Below are positions 14,389 to 21,801 of a stretch of 27,683 bases of DNA, one piece after another. This DNA is from a virus. The stretch is from positions 1 through 27,683 of the IMG/VR virus record IMGVR_UViG_3300044646_001834. The stretch is one strand, 5' to 3'. Numbering within the stretch: the stretch's first letter is position 1; every line of letters begins with the position of its first letter. The notes under the pieces were generated by a model. It was not told where the DNA came from. It did no database searches and saw only the letters and a program-made list of their open reading frames with translations. Position numbers and translations under genes: made by a program.

Positions 14389-14936
14389 ACGGTGTCGCCC
14401 TTAGAGCCGAGCTTGCGCTTGCCGAATACCTTTCGGCGGCATCGTGGCCTGACGACGCCGAGATCCTGCTGGAGGACGGGAACCTGCTGCTACTCGAAAG
14501 CGGATCGTCGGTCATCTACTCGCGAGGCCTCGGGGCGCCCGACGTCCTGCCGTCGTTTGCCCGCGGCGAATACGAGGACGAAGACGAGCAGGACACGATG
14601 CCGGCCTTCCCGCGCATCGTTGTCTCCGCGCAGTCGGCAATGCCGATGCAGCGCGACGACCTGACCTGTGAGGTCCAGATTCAAGTCGAGCTTCAAGTCT
14701 CCGCCGACGATTCAACGCGCCTCGACATCCGCGAAACCGTTGGGCGCCTCGACGGTCTCATCCTGCCGCTGTTTGATGAATCCGGGTCGGCCGTCCTGAA
14801 TGCCGGGGTCGATTCCGAGTGGGGCCCGTTCACCGCCCAGTTTGCGGTTCCGTCGGACTTCGGCCAATCGTCTGTCTCCAACCGCTCGCGCACGTTCCAG
14901 CGCACGTTCAGCCTCTTTTGTTCAGCAACCACCTAA
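14385..14936 (+). CDS. Tail terminator candidate (gpU position)
   Basis: The 183-residue protein is in the gpU position and has the acidic, beta-rich character expected for a tail terminator, which caps the tail tube and binds the connector. Between about residues 25 and 46, AEILLEDGNLLLLESGSSVIYS is a repeated strand motif unusual for gpU. It resembles the EDNSK repeats at 7045, suggesting a small insertion. The centre has ALQ-like strands QIQVELQVSADDSTRLD, and the end is FQRTFSLFCSATT. The start overlaps the previous stop (ATGA). Function is inferred. Confidence 0.5.
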   Translation: MNGVALRAELALAEYLSAASWPDDAEILLEDGNLLLLESGSSVIYSRGLGAPDVLPSFARGEYEDEDEQDTMPAFPRIVVSAQSAMPMQRDDLTCEVQIQVELQVSADDSTRLDIRETVGRLDGLILPLFDESGSAVLNAGVDSEWGPFTAQFAVPSDFGQSSVSNRSRTFQRTFSLFCSATT

Positions 14937-14948
14937 CCACCACCCACC

Positions 14949-15425
14949 ATGGCTAATTCACAGGGCCGCGTTTATCGCTTCGGAGCGCCGGCCACCCTCG
15001 CCCTCTACGATTCCAACAACAACCTTGTTATTACCGGGTACGTGTCGCCGGATATGGAGTCCTACGACCTCACCCACGAGGCCGACTCCGAGGAAGTCCG
15101 AAACAGCGCCGGCGAGGTCGTCGGGCATATCGGCTACAACAACCGGCTGACCCTGACGGTCAACTTCATCCCGGCCGCTGGCACAAGCGCCGACGCGCTC
15201 AAGGCCATGTCCCTGCCGGACGTCAATGGCACGTGCATCATCACCGGGGCGCCCGCGGTCCAATGCGGCGGGTACGCTGACGCGATCAACGCCGCGACCG
15301 GCAACCGCTGGATCTATGCCGGCGGCGGGTCGCTGAAGTTCACCCAGACCGGTAAGGTCACGGGCACAATCACCTTGAAGCGGTACACCAATTTGACCGC
15401 CTCGGGCGCTGCGTTGGGCCTGTGA
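14949..15425 (+). CDS. Major tail protein (tail tube) candidate
   Basis: The 158-residue protein follows the terminator candidate and precedes the assembly chaperone and tape measure, the usual place for the tube subunit. It has a beta-sandwich pattern: FGAPATLALYDSNNNLVITG, MESYDLTHEADSEEVRNSAG, NNRLTLTVNFIPAAG, KVTGTITLKRYTNL. The segment with EADSEEVRNSAGEVVGHIGYN is like the conserved loop of several siphoviral tube proteins. The start at ATG 14949 is preceded by the C/A-rich CCACCACCCACC without a Shine-Dalgarno sequence. The stop overlaps the GTG of the next gene. Confidence 0.65.
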   Translation: MANSQGRVYRFGAPATLALYDSNNNLVITGYVSPDMESYDLTHEADSEEVRNSAGEVVGHIGYNNRLTLTVNFIPAAGTSADALKAMSLPDVNGTCIITGAPAVQCGGYADAINAATGNRWIYAGGGSLKFTQTGKVTGTITLKRYTNLTASGAALGL

Positions 15426-15988
15426 CCGGCTTGGCCGACATCCTGAACGCAGCTTGTCCTGCGACTCCAACTGTGCTCGGTCTCCGCATGGAACCGTTCA
15501 CGGTTGGCCACGCCATCCTGTTGCACAGGCTGGAATCCCCTTTTGTCACCGGAGGGGAAATCACCTCAAGGTCGCTGGTGGAGGCTGTTTTGGTCTGCAG
15601 CCAATCCGCCATCGAGTCAGTCAAGGCTATGGCATCACCATTCCGATGGCTTCCGCTTCGACTCATGCGGTCTCGGGTTCAGCGGTCGAATCTTCTCCAA
15701 GAATGCGAGACCATGAAGTCTTGGATTGAATCTCAAACCGACTGCCCGGAGGTTCTTCAAAAGCCTGGATCTCGCGCAAAACGACCTGCAATGCCGTGGC
15801 CGGAACGGCTTCTCGTTGGACTGGTGGACATTGGTTTCAGCGAATCGACAGTCGTTCAAATGCGAGTTGTTGATGCAGAACGGCTCTATTTGACGCGGGC
15901 TGAGATGAAGGGCGATGTTGAATTGTGGTCCGATAGAGACGAGGAGTTGTGGCGCTACGCTCAGGAGCATTCAGCCAATCGAAACTGA
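15422..15988 (+). CDS. Tail assembly chaperone candidate
   Basis: The 188-residue protein lies between tail tube and tape measure, the position of gpG-type chaperones, which coat the tape measure until assembly. Its N-terminal half has RMEPFTVGHAILLHRLESPF (about residues 22-41), then helical segments, a pattern I associate with chaperone-like phage proteins of this location. G+C is lower than in the tail genes around it. The GTG start overlaps the tube stop. The gene ends TGACCA then an in-frame ATG of the tape measure, and no slippery heptamer was seen, so a lambda-style G-T frameshift is not evident. Confidence 0.55.
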   Translation: MTGLADILNAACPATPTVLGLRMEPFTVGHAILLHRLESPFVTGGEITSRSLVEAVLVCSQSAIESVKAMASPFRWLPLRLMRSRVQRSNLLQECETMKSWIESQTDCPEVLQKPGSRAKRPAMPWPERLLVGLVDIGFSESTVVQMRVVDAERLYLTRAEMKGDVELWSDRDEELWRYAQEHSANRN

Positions 15989-15991
15989 CCA

Positions 15992-16984
15992 ATGGCAATC
16001 TTCTCTCTCATCGCCAAGCTGGGGCTCGACGGCACTGCGTTTGAAAGCGGGCTGAAACGCGCAGGCAGCTTGACCGACAAGTTCCGAAACAGCATTGGCG
16101 CCCAGCTTGGCGCAGCGCTGTCGGTGGCTGCGGTCGCAAGTTTTGCGTCCAAAGTGGTCGAAACCGCCGATGCTGTCGGTGACCTGTCGGAGCAGCTCAA
16201 CATCAGCACCGACGACGTCCAGCGTTTGCAAGTCTTGGCCAGCCAGACAGGGGTTTCGTTTGAGACGATGGCAAAGGCCATCACAAAGGTCTCTCAAGAA
16301 CGCCTGAAGGCTATCGAGGAAGGCGGAAAGGCTAGGGAGTATTTTGCGGCATTGGGCATTTCGGTCGGCGAGCTAAACAACAAGAGCCTCTCAAACATCC
16401 AGCTAATCACCAGAATGGGCCAAGCCCATCAGGATGCCGGAAAGAGCGCGCAGACTCAGGCTGCCATTATCGAGCTGCTGGGCGAAAAGGCGTTCAAGGC
16501 TGCAGGTGCAATTTCAAAGATCAACGAGCTTGGACCGATTGACCTCATAACAAAAGAGCAGATTGAAGCCATAGGCCAAATGGCCGACCGCATTGACGAA
16601 ATCAAGCGGCAGATTGTTGTTCAGGCTGTTCCTGCGGTCAACTTTTGGGCGGATGCGATGGAAAGGGCAATCCGAGACGAAAAGGACCTTGCAGATGGAT
16701 GGAAAGGAATCGGTCAAATGCTCATGGGAAAGGGGTCAATCACCAAAGCCGCCATCCAAGAGGCGTTTGCCTCGCCTGAGGAAGCTTCAAAACGCTTTGA
16801 GCCTTTGCCGATAATGCGTGGCGCTATTTCGCGGATCGACATGAGAAAGAAAGAGACGGTCCTAGGAGGCAAGGACGCTCCAATCTGGGCGCAGTCGCTG
16901 TTGAATCAGGCGAGATCGCAGACATCGGAAATCAGGGGCGTAAGGAACAACACAGCACGCACGGCAAAGGCCGTCGAGGAATAA
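15992..16984 (+). CDS. Tape measure protein (short)
   Basis: The 330-residue protein opens with AIFSLIAKLGLDGTAFESGLKRAGS, typical of tape measure N-termini. It then has a hydrophobic alanine-rich stretch (AQLGAALSVAAVASFASKVV, about 37-56), TADAVGDLSEQLNISTDDVQRL, and long helices. It sets tail length and may help DNA entry. It is far shorter than lambda gpH (853 residues). At roughly 0.15 nm per residue it would specify a tail of about 50 nm. The ATG at 15992 lies one codon after the chaperone TGA and in frame with it. Confidence 0.85.
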   Translation: MAIFSLIAKLGLDGTAFESGLKRAGSLTDKFRNSIGAQLGAALSVAAVASFASKVVETADAVGDLSEQLNISTDDVQRLQVLASQTGVSFETMAKAITKVSQERLKAIEEGGKAREYFAALGISVGELNNKSLSNIQLITRMGQAHQDAGKSAQTQAAIIELLGEKAFKAAGAISKINELGPIDLITKEQIEAIGQMADRIDEIKRQIVVQAVPAVNFWADAMERAIRDEKDLADGWKGIGQMLMGKGSITKAAIQEAFASPEEASKRFEPLPIMRGAISRIDMRKKETVLGGKDAPIWAQSLLNQARSQTSEIRGVRNNTARTAKAVEE

Positions 16985-16985
16985 C

Positions 16986-17819
16986 ATGGCCACGATCCAA
17001 GGCATCCCCAACCCGACGGCGCTTGAATACATCGAGGTCAGCCGCGGTTACGAAAATGTCGGCAACGGTCGGGTTGTCACGCTTGTCTTTCGCGGATCAA
17101 AAGACGCCCTGAGAATCGCCTCGGCCCAATGGGTCGCCCTCGGTGCTCGGTATCAGATCCGAGAGGACGGCCCCTACTCTGAGGCGACGGTCACCATCGG
17201 TGGCAACGACTTTGATCCGGGCACGCCGATTTCCGAGCAGTCGGCGCCGCTGCCTGGACAGGTTGAGGCCGACTACCGATACGAGTTCCGCACCGACTAC
17301 TTCGAACAATCTTTGTTCGCTTTGCCGGCCGTCTCAAAGGAAGCTGATGCCACAGGCAATCCAATGGCCTATCGGTTCATCATTGAAACGGCCGCAAAGA
17401 ATGGTGAGGCGTTGCCGATGCCGCCCGAAAGTTTCGTCGGAAATCTTCCCTTGGCTCAAAAGGTGTGGCGATCCCTTTATCGCGGTGAGGATTCAATCTC
17501 TGTGGCCCGGGTCAGCCTCACCCGCATCGGGACGTTTTCCGGCAACCTCGGCCTTCCTCAGATTCCGCAGGGCATCCCGCCGGTCTACAGGCCTGTTTCG
17601 TTTGGAATCGTCTGGGGTCTCCCGACTTCCGTTCAATCCATGCTTCCACGGGTGCCGACCGATCCAGCAACGGGTCAAATCCTAGCACCGAGCGGCACCG
17701 AGTGGGGCTGGAAGCAGACCAACTATTCATCCAGCCTTGTCACGAAGACCAATCAGGTCGAGCAGGTGATCTCTTGGACGTTTGCTCCCTACGCCACCGA
17801 CATTTATCCGTTCTTCTAA
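16986..17819 (+). CDS. Tail protein following the tape measure, distal-tail candidate
   Basis: The 277-residue product is beta-rich and follows the tape measure, where distal tail or tip proteins are encoded. Segments include TALEYIEVSRGYENVGNGRVVTLVFRG near the start, an aspartate-rich SEATVTIGGNDFDPG loop, VEADYRYEFRTDYFEQ, and a C-terminal WTFAPYATDIYPFF. No named family is recognised with confidence. A real Shine-Dalgarno-like GAGGA precedes the ATG by five bases, unlike most neighbouring starts. It is likely a structural component of the tail tip or distal tail ring. Confidence 0.6.
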   Translation: MATIQGIPNPTALEYIEVSRGYENVGNGRVVTLVFRGSKDALRIASAQWVALGARYQIREDGPYSEATVTIGGNDFDPGTPISEQSAPLPGQVEADYRYEFRTDYFEQSLFALPAVSKEADATGNPMAYRFIIETAAKNGEALPMPPESFVGNLPLAQKVWRSLYRGEDSISVARVSLTRIGTFSGNLGLPQIPQGIPPVYRPVSFGIVWGLPTSVQSMLPRVPTDPATGQILAPSGTEWGWKQTNYSSSLVTKTNQVEQVISWTFAPYATDIYPFF

Positions 17820-17843
17820 CCCTAACCCACACCCTCCCCATCT

Positions 17844-18218
17844 ATGGCTGACGAAATCCAGATGACCGCGAGGCTTTATGCCTCCAAAAATGGCGCTTAC
17901 CTCCCGAGCGTCACCTACACCAAAACCGCCACCATGGTCGGCGTCGACATGGGCTCCCAGACGCAATCCATCGGCACCGGCGCTTCCGAAGTCCTCGACG
18001 TGCCGGTCGACGTGACCAGCCCGTACAAGGTGCTGATCTCCAACCTCGACTCAACCAACTACGTCGAATTGTCGTTCACGTCCGGCTTTGCCGCTGGTGC
18101 CGGCACGATGCGCCTGCCGGCCGGCGAGACGATGCTGATCCCGTACATCAATACCAACTTGTACCTGATCGCCAACACGTCGGCGGTGACGATTCAGGCG
18201 ACCTTCTGCGAGATCTAA
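17844..18218 (+). CDS. Beta-rich virion protein, paralogue A
   Basis: The 124-residue protein is a beta-sandwich candidate and a member of a common phage family starting with MADEIQ- or MANEI-type sequences. It shares ARLYASK, the TY-A stretch, DMG-QTQ and a CEI ending with the protein at 18232. LDVPVDVTSPYKVLISNLDS (about residues 51-70) and LPAGETMLIPYINTN are typical family segments. The role is unknown; tail tip or surface decoration is plausible. The start is preceded by CCCTCCCCATCT with no Shine-Dalgarno sequence. Confidence 0.65.
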   Translation: MADEIQMTARLYASKNGAYLPSVTYTKTATMVGVDMGSQTQSIGTGASEVLDVPVDVTSPYKVLISNLDSTNYVELSFTSGFAAGAGTMRLPAGETMLIPYINTNLYLIANTSAVTIQATFCEI

Positions 18219-18231
18219 CCGACCACCCGCC

Positions 18232-18615
18232 ATGGCAAACGAGATCGAAATGTCGGCGCGGCTCTACGCCTCCAAGGGCGGGGCCTCGATCAATCCGCTG
18301 ACCTACACGGCCGTCGTCAACATGACCGGTCGGGACATGGGGCAGCAGACGCAAGACGTCGGGAACACCTCCGAGCCGCTAGACACGCCGAGCGATCTGG
18401 CGCTGCCGTACAAGCTGCTGCTGGTCAACCTCGACTCACAAAATGGAGTCTACATCCGGGTCAGGGACGCGGGCACCTACCCGACATTCGTTCAGGCCAT
18501 CCTTGTGCCGCCTGGCGAGTTCGCCCTCATCCCGCGCATCGAGTCGGGTGTGGACGTTCACGTCCTGTCGACCTCGGGCGTCGTCAAGATCATGACGCAA
18601 TACTGCGAAATCTGA
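18232..18615 (+). CDS. Beta-rich virion protein, paralogue B
   Basis: The 127-residue protein is the second paralogue (see 17844). It retains ARLYASKGG, TGRDMGQQTQDVG, LALPYKLLLVNLDSQNG and an EFALIPRIESG strand, and ends MTQYCEI. Divergence in the central loops between the copies suggests different partners, positions or surfaces. It starts 13 bases after paralogue A and has no Shine-Dalgarno sequence (CGACCACCCGCC). Two adjacent copies could form hetero-oligomers at the tail tip, which is speculative. Confidence 0.65.
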   Translation: MANEIEMSARLYASKGGASINPLTYTAVVNMTGRDMGQQTQDVGNTSEPLDTPSDLALPYKLLLVNLDSQNGVYIRVRDAGTYPTFVQAILVPPGEFALIPRIESGVDVHVLSTSGVVKIMTQYCEI

Positions 18616-18619
18616 CGCC

Positions 18620-18829
18620 ATGCCGATCCAACTGCCTGCCAAGCTGGCCGAGCGCGGTCTCAAGTCCGACCACGCCCGGGCGATCAACCAACTGATCGAG
18701 GCCGTCCGTAGGGTCCAGCTTGTCGCTGGGCCCGGGCAGCGGGTCGAGCAGAACGCCAACGGCACGGTGCTCAAGTTGCAGCCTGGCACCACGATCACGC
18801 AGACGTCCGAGGAGTCCTGGTTCTACTGA
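18620..18829 (+). CDS. Small hypothetical tail-operon protein
   Basis: The 69-residue protein has an N-terminal helix (PAKLAERGLKSDHARAINQL, about residues 6-25) and a short beta C-terminus ending TITQTSEESWFY. It is not recognised. It is flanked closely by the paralogue pair and the 929-residue protein. Its stop is followed by CCCACC then an in-frame ATG of the latter, so it could be a translational leader or a small partner of the large protein. Confidence 0.55.
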   Translation: MPIQLPAKLAERGLKSDHARAINQLIEAVRRVQLVAGPGQRVEQNANGTVLKLQPGTTITQTSEESWFY

Positions 18830-18835
18830 CCCACC

Positions 18836-21625
18836 ATGCCCTACGCCGTCGACCGCCGGGAGAAGATGTGGACGGCGGCGAACCTCAACAGCCTCTACAG
18901 CCGCTTCGATCAGAAGTGCGCCCGGGTGCTGGACGACAAGTCGCCGCTGTTTGCCAACTCGAAAGACGGACCGTGGGTCGGGCAGTATCCCTACGGCGTC
19001 TGGTACGTCTATCGGAACGACCCGGACTCCTGCCGGCGCTTGGTCGACGACGGGGCTGTGCCCAACCCGTCCATCCCGGGCATCGGCAGCGGCTACCGAG
19101 ACGAGCACAACGAGGTTGCCGCCCGGATCGAGCTGTCGAAGCTGGAGAACAAGCACGTCGACGTCGAAGGTGGGCAGGTCTACGTCGACCGATTCGTTGG
19201 CGCCGGCGATCCGTTCACCTGCGACGTCGGCCGCATCCACTTCTCCTTCGAGGTGCACCGCCGGGAGATCGCCGGCGTGCCCTACGACGTCCACCTCGGC
19301 TGGGATCCGACCACCGCGGGGCTGACCTCCTACGTCCGCGGCAGTCTTGGCCCCATCGACCCGACGCTGCCGCCAGGCCGGATCCACAAGCACCGGCTGG
19401 CCGTCGCCGAGATTGCGGTCGAGGGCCTGACCGCGTTTTCGATCCTGCGGACTTATCAGCGCTTCGACTGCTGGAGGATCCACAACTGCGGCGACAACGT
19501 GCTCCGGGTCAACCTGCAGAACCCGGACGGCAGCACGACGCCCCACTTCGTCCCCAAGGGTGGATGCCGTGCATTTCGCCGGAAGCCTGACGGCAACTGG
19601 ATCAACACTTGGCCGGGTGGCGGTGTCTGCACCTATTTTTTCCCGTACCTCACCGGCGACGTGCCGTTCTTTGCGGGCGGGCCTCCGGAATGGTCCGCCA
19701 ACGCTACGGAATCACCCTTCCTAGCCTTGGAACGGTCGGCTGCGGCCAACAACGTCGCCAACCCGTTTATCCTGCTGGAATGGCGCAGGGTGATGGGAGC
19801 GGTGCACGATCCGTTCGCCTCCTACGACATCCGGCAGATCTACCAAGGAGTCTATGGAGACCCGGGCGCATTCGGCAACGGTGTGGGCGACTGCGTGTTC
19901 ACCTGGGGCCGTGCCCGTGTCACCTACTCGGACGCCACCGGCAATGTCTTTGACCAGCGGGTCGTCCGGTTCAGCGGCGCCGGCACCCTGGTGGCCGGCC
20001 TTCGGTCTCTAGGCATGACCGTGGTCGAGAACGCCACCAGCCTGACCCTGACCTCCAACCGCGGCATCATTCGGATCTACCCGGTCGACGCCAACATCTT
20101 CACCACCGCATCCGATGCCTTCTGGGAGATCGGCGGGTCGCCGGTGACCATCTCGACCGTCTACCCGCAGACATTCATCCGATCCAATGGCGCCAACTTC
20201 TACGAATCGAAGTCCTGGTCGGCAGGAAACGAGGTGACCATCTTCGACTCCATCATCGACCTGCGGAGGAAGGTTGCGGTGGAGGAGGGATTCCTCAACA
20301 ACTACGACGACGCCCCGGACATCCTTGAGGAGAAGGTCTCCACCGTCACGATGACACCGATGGGGCTGGTCGTCCGGGCGACAAGTTCCACAGGCATCTC
20401 CGGCGACCTTTTGGTCAACTACGAGGCCAACGCAGACAACGAGTCGCTGTGGATCAGCGACCGCCCGATCAACTGGGGCGCCGGCCCATGGGCCAATAGC
20501 CGCTACACGTCCACCACTCGGATCTACTACCTGCACCGGGAGCGCAGCACATCGTCTCCGCTGTGGTCGAACCTGTTCCCGGGGATGTCGCTGGCCACCG
20601 TCAGCGGCTCCTACAGCTCGCAGGCGGTCAACACCGCATTCATCCCCCCGGGCGGCCCGTGGGGCTTCTCATCGTCCATCTACGACACCGAGAAGGCCCG
20701 GGCCTTCGGCTTCTCGGAATCCAGCACCGAGACCCGCGGCTGGGGCGCCGACTTCTGGATCGACAAGTGGGGCGGTGCCGAAGGTGGGGACGCCTCGGTA
20801 CGGATTCCGGGCAGCCCCAACCGGACCCGGCAATACGAGCGCATCGTCGACCCGTTCACCTTGGACGAGCTGACCGGGCAGATCGAAAGCCGCATCGATG
20901 ACATTTTCAAGGATCAGGACCAGGCTGCATTCGCTGCCACGGTGCCGCTGCCGGTGACCGGGGCGGCCAATTACAAAGAGGGCCTGACCGACATCCGCTG
21001 GACCTATGGCAACGACCAGCAGTTCGCCCTGGACTTCTATGCGGTCGAGAATCGCCTGCTGGCCGGTGGCGGCCCATTTTTCCACAAGATCCCGAAGTCG
21101 CCATGGCTCTGGAACCTGCTGGAATGGTCGGTCCGGAGCTGGACCCGCGCGGTGCCGTTGTGCCACGGCAACCTTGTCTGCCCGATCTTCGACGCCAGCG
21201 GGACCGCCGCGGTGCTGCAGGTGCTGACGGTCAACATGCTCCTGCTTGGGACGACCGGCTACGAGGCCGGCCTCGACATGGACGTGTGGTATCTGACCGA
21301 AGCATCCCACGACATCCTCATCGCCAACGGCGTGCCAGCCTACAAGCAGACAGACGCCTTTGGCACCGACTACTGGTTTGTCCAGGCCATCGACCTCGCC
21401 GCATATTGTAACCGGATGGGCTTCGGCTCCTGGAACTGGGACACGAAGGACGGCCAGCCAACCGCCAACCCTCCGGTGGCCGACACTCGCTACAAGGCGG
21501 TCCGGAACTACGGCCCGGGCGAGCGGGTGCAGGTCGGCAGCTACCTCGACGTCACGACCGGCGACTACGTCTTCCTGACCCTCCGATACGTCGACCTGCG
21601 CCTGCCCAACGAGTTCGGCGCTTGA
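18836..21625 (+). CDS. Large unrecognised tail protein (929 residues)
   Basis: This is the largest complete gene here and lies where tail tip or central-fibre proteins are encoded. The N-terminal region (MPYAVDRREKMWTAANLNSL, then a helix and beta segments) and the C-terminus (VGSYLDVTTGDYVFLTLRYV) show mixed alpha/beta character. The protein is rich in aromatic residues, such as WRIHNCGDN, FWEIGGSP, WNLLEWSVRSW and FGTDYWFVQAID. No transmembrane segment, peptidase or glycosidase motif was identified. It has no clear VGIGT or kelch repeats. It is probably a receptor-binding tip or a tail hub; the family is unknown to me. The start is ATG 18836 after CCCACC. Confidence 0.7.
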   Translation: MPYAVDRREKMWTAANLNSLYSRFDQKCARVLDDKSPLFANSKDGPWVGQYPYGVWYVYRNDPDSCRRLVDDGAVPNPSIPGIGSGYRDEHNEVAARIELSKLENKHVDVEGGQVYVDRFVGAGDPFTCDVGRIHFSFEVHRREIAGVPYDVHLGWDPTTAGLTSYVRGSLGPIDPTLPPGRIHKHRLAVAEIAVEGLTAFSILRTYQRFDCWRIHNCGDNVLRVNLQNPDGSTTPHFVPKGGCRAFRRKPDGNWINTWPGGGVCTYFFPYLTGDVPFFAGGPPEWSANATESPFLALERSAAANNVANPFILLEWRRVMGAVHDPFASYDIRQIYQGVYGDPGAFGNGVGDCVFTWGRARVTYSDATGNVFDQRVVRFSGAGTLVAGLRSLGMTVVENATSLTLTSNRGIIRIYPVDANIFTTASDAFWEIGGSPVTISTVYPQTFIRSNGANFYESKSWSAGNEVTIFDSIIDLRRKVAVEEGFLNNYDDAPDILEEKVSTVTMTPMGLVVRATSSTGISGDLLVNYEANADNESLWISDRPINWGAGPWANSRYTSTTRIYYLHRERSTSSPLWSNLFPGMSLATVSGSYSSQAVNTAFIPPGGPWGFSSSIYDTEKARAFGFSESSTETRGWGADFWIDKWGGAEGGDASVRIPGSPNRTRQYERIVDPFTLDELTGQIESRIDDIFKDQDQAAFAATVPLPVTGAANYKEGLTDIRWTYGNDQQFALDFYAVENRLLAGGGPFFHKIPKSPWLWNLLEWSVRSWTRAVPLCHGNLVCPIFDASGTAAVLQVLTVNMLLLGTTGYEAGLDMDVWYLTEASHDILIANGVPAYKQTDAFGTDYWFVQAIDLAAYCNRMGFGSWNWDTKDGQPTANPPVADTRYKAVRNYGPGERVQVGSYLDVTTGDYVFLTLRYVDLRLPNEFGA

Positions 21626-21801
21626 CGCAAACCCAGCGTTGGCTTTTCCTCTGGGGAGTGCGCTGCCCCGTCTGCAATTCCATCTTTGCCGTAAGCCTCG
21701 GCGACTTCGCCCGGGAGATGGGGCGCTGCACGTCCAAGAAGAAGGCCGCCGCCGCTCGCCGCAACGGCAGGAAAGGCGGACGGCCGAGAAAGAAAAAATG
21801 A
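21622..21801 (+). CDS. Small basic protein with CxxC and GRP tail (TTG start)
   Basis: The 59-residue ORF begins with TTG, overlapping the preceding stop by TTGA at 21622-21625. It has a hydrophobic, aromatic start, a zinc-knuckle-like CPVC (residues 15-18), another cysteine in MGRC, and a basic C-terminus (AAAARRNGRKGGRPRKKK). That tail resembles a DNA-contacting, AT-hook-like GRP element. Its TGA overlaps the ATG of the candidate annealing protein at 21798, so its placement supports a coupled gene. It could be a nucleic-acid-binding accessory of the replication/recombination operon. Confidence 0.45.
   Translation: MTQTQRWLFLWGVRCPVCNSIFAVSLGDFAREMGRCTSKKKAAAARRNGRKGGRPRKKK

Larger units (their letters stand above)
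17844..18615 (+). repeat. Tandem duplication of two paralogous genes
   Basis: The products of 17844-18218 (124 residues) and 18232-18615 (127) align along their length. Matching landmarks are EI-M-ARLYASK, TYT, DMG-QTQ, a PYK-L-NLDS strand, an I/V-LP/PP-GE-L-IP strand and YCEI/FCEI at the end. The DNA has diverged, so the duplication is old or the second copy was acquired separately. Confidence 0.75.

Noticed and set aside
21639-21797. N-terminal extension of the annealing candidate from ATG 21639
   Set aside because: The extension translates to an arginine-rich sequence unlike the family. ATG 21798 overlaps the previous stop, and this segment is better read as the 59-residue gene in another frame.
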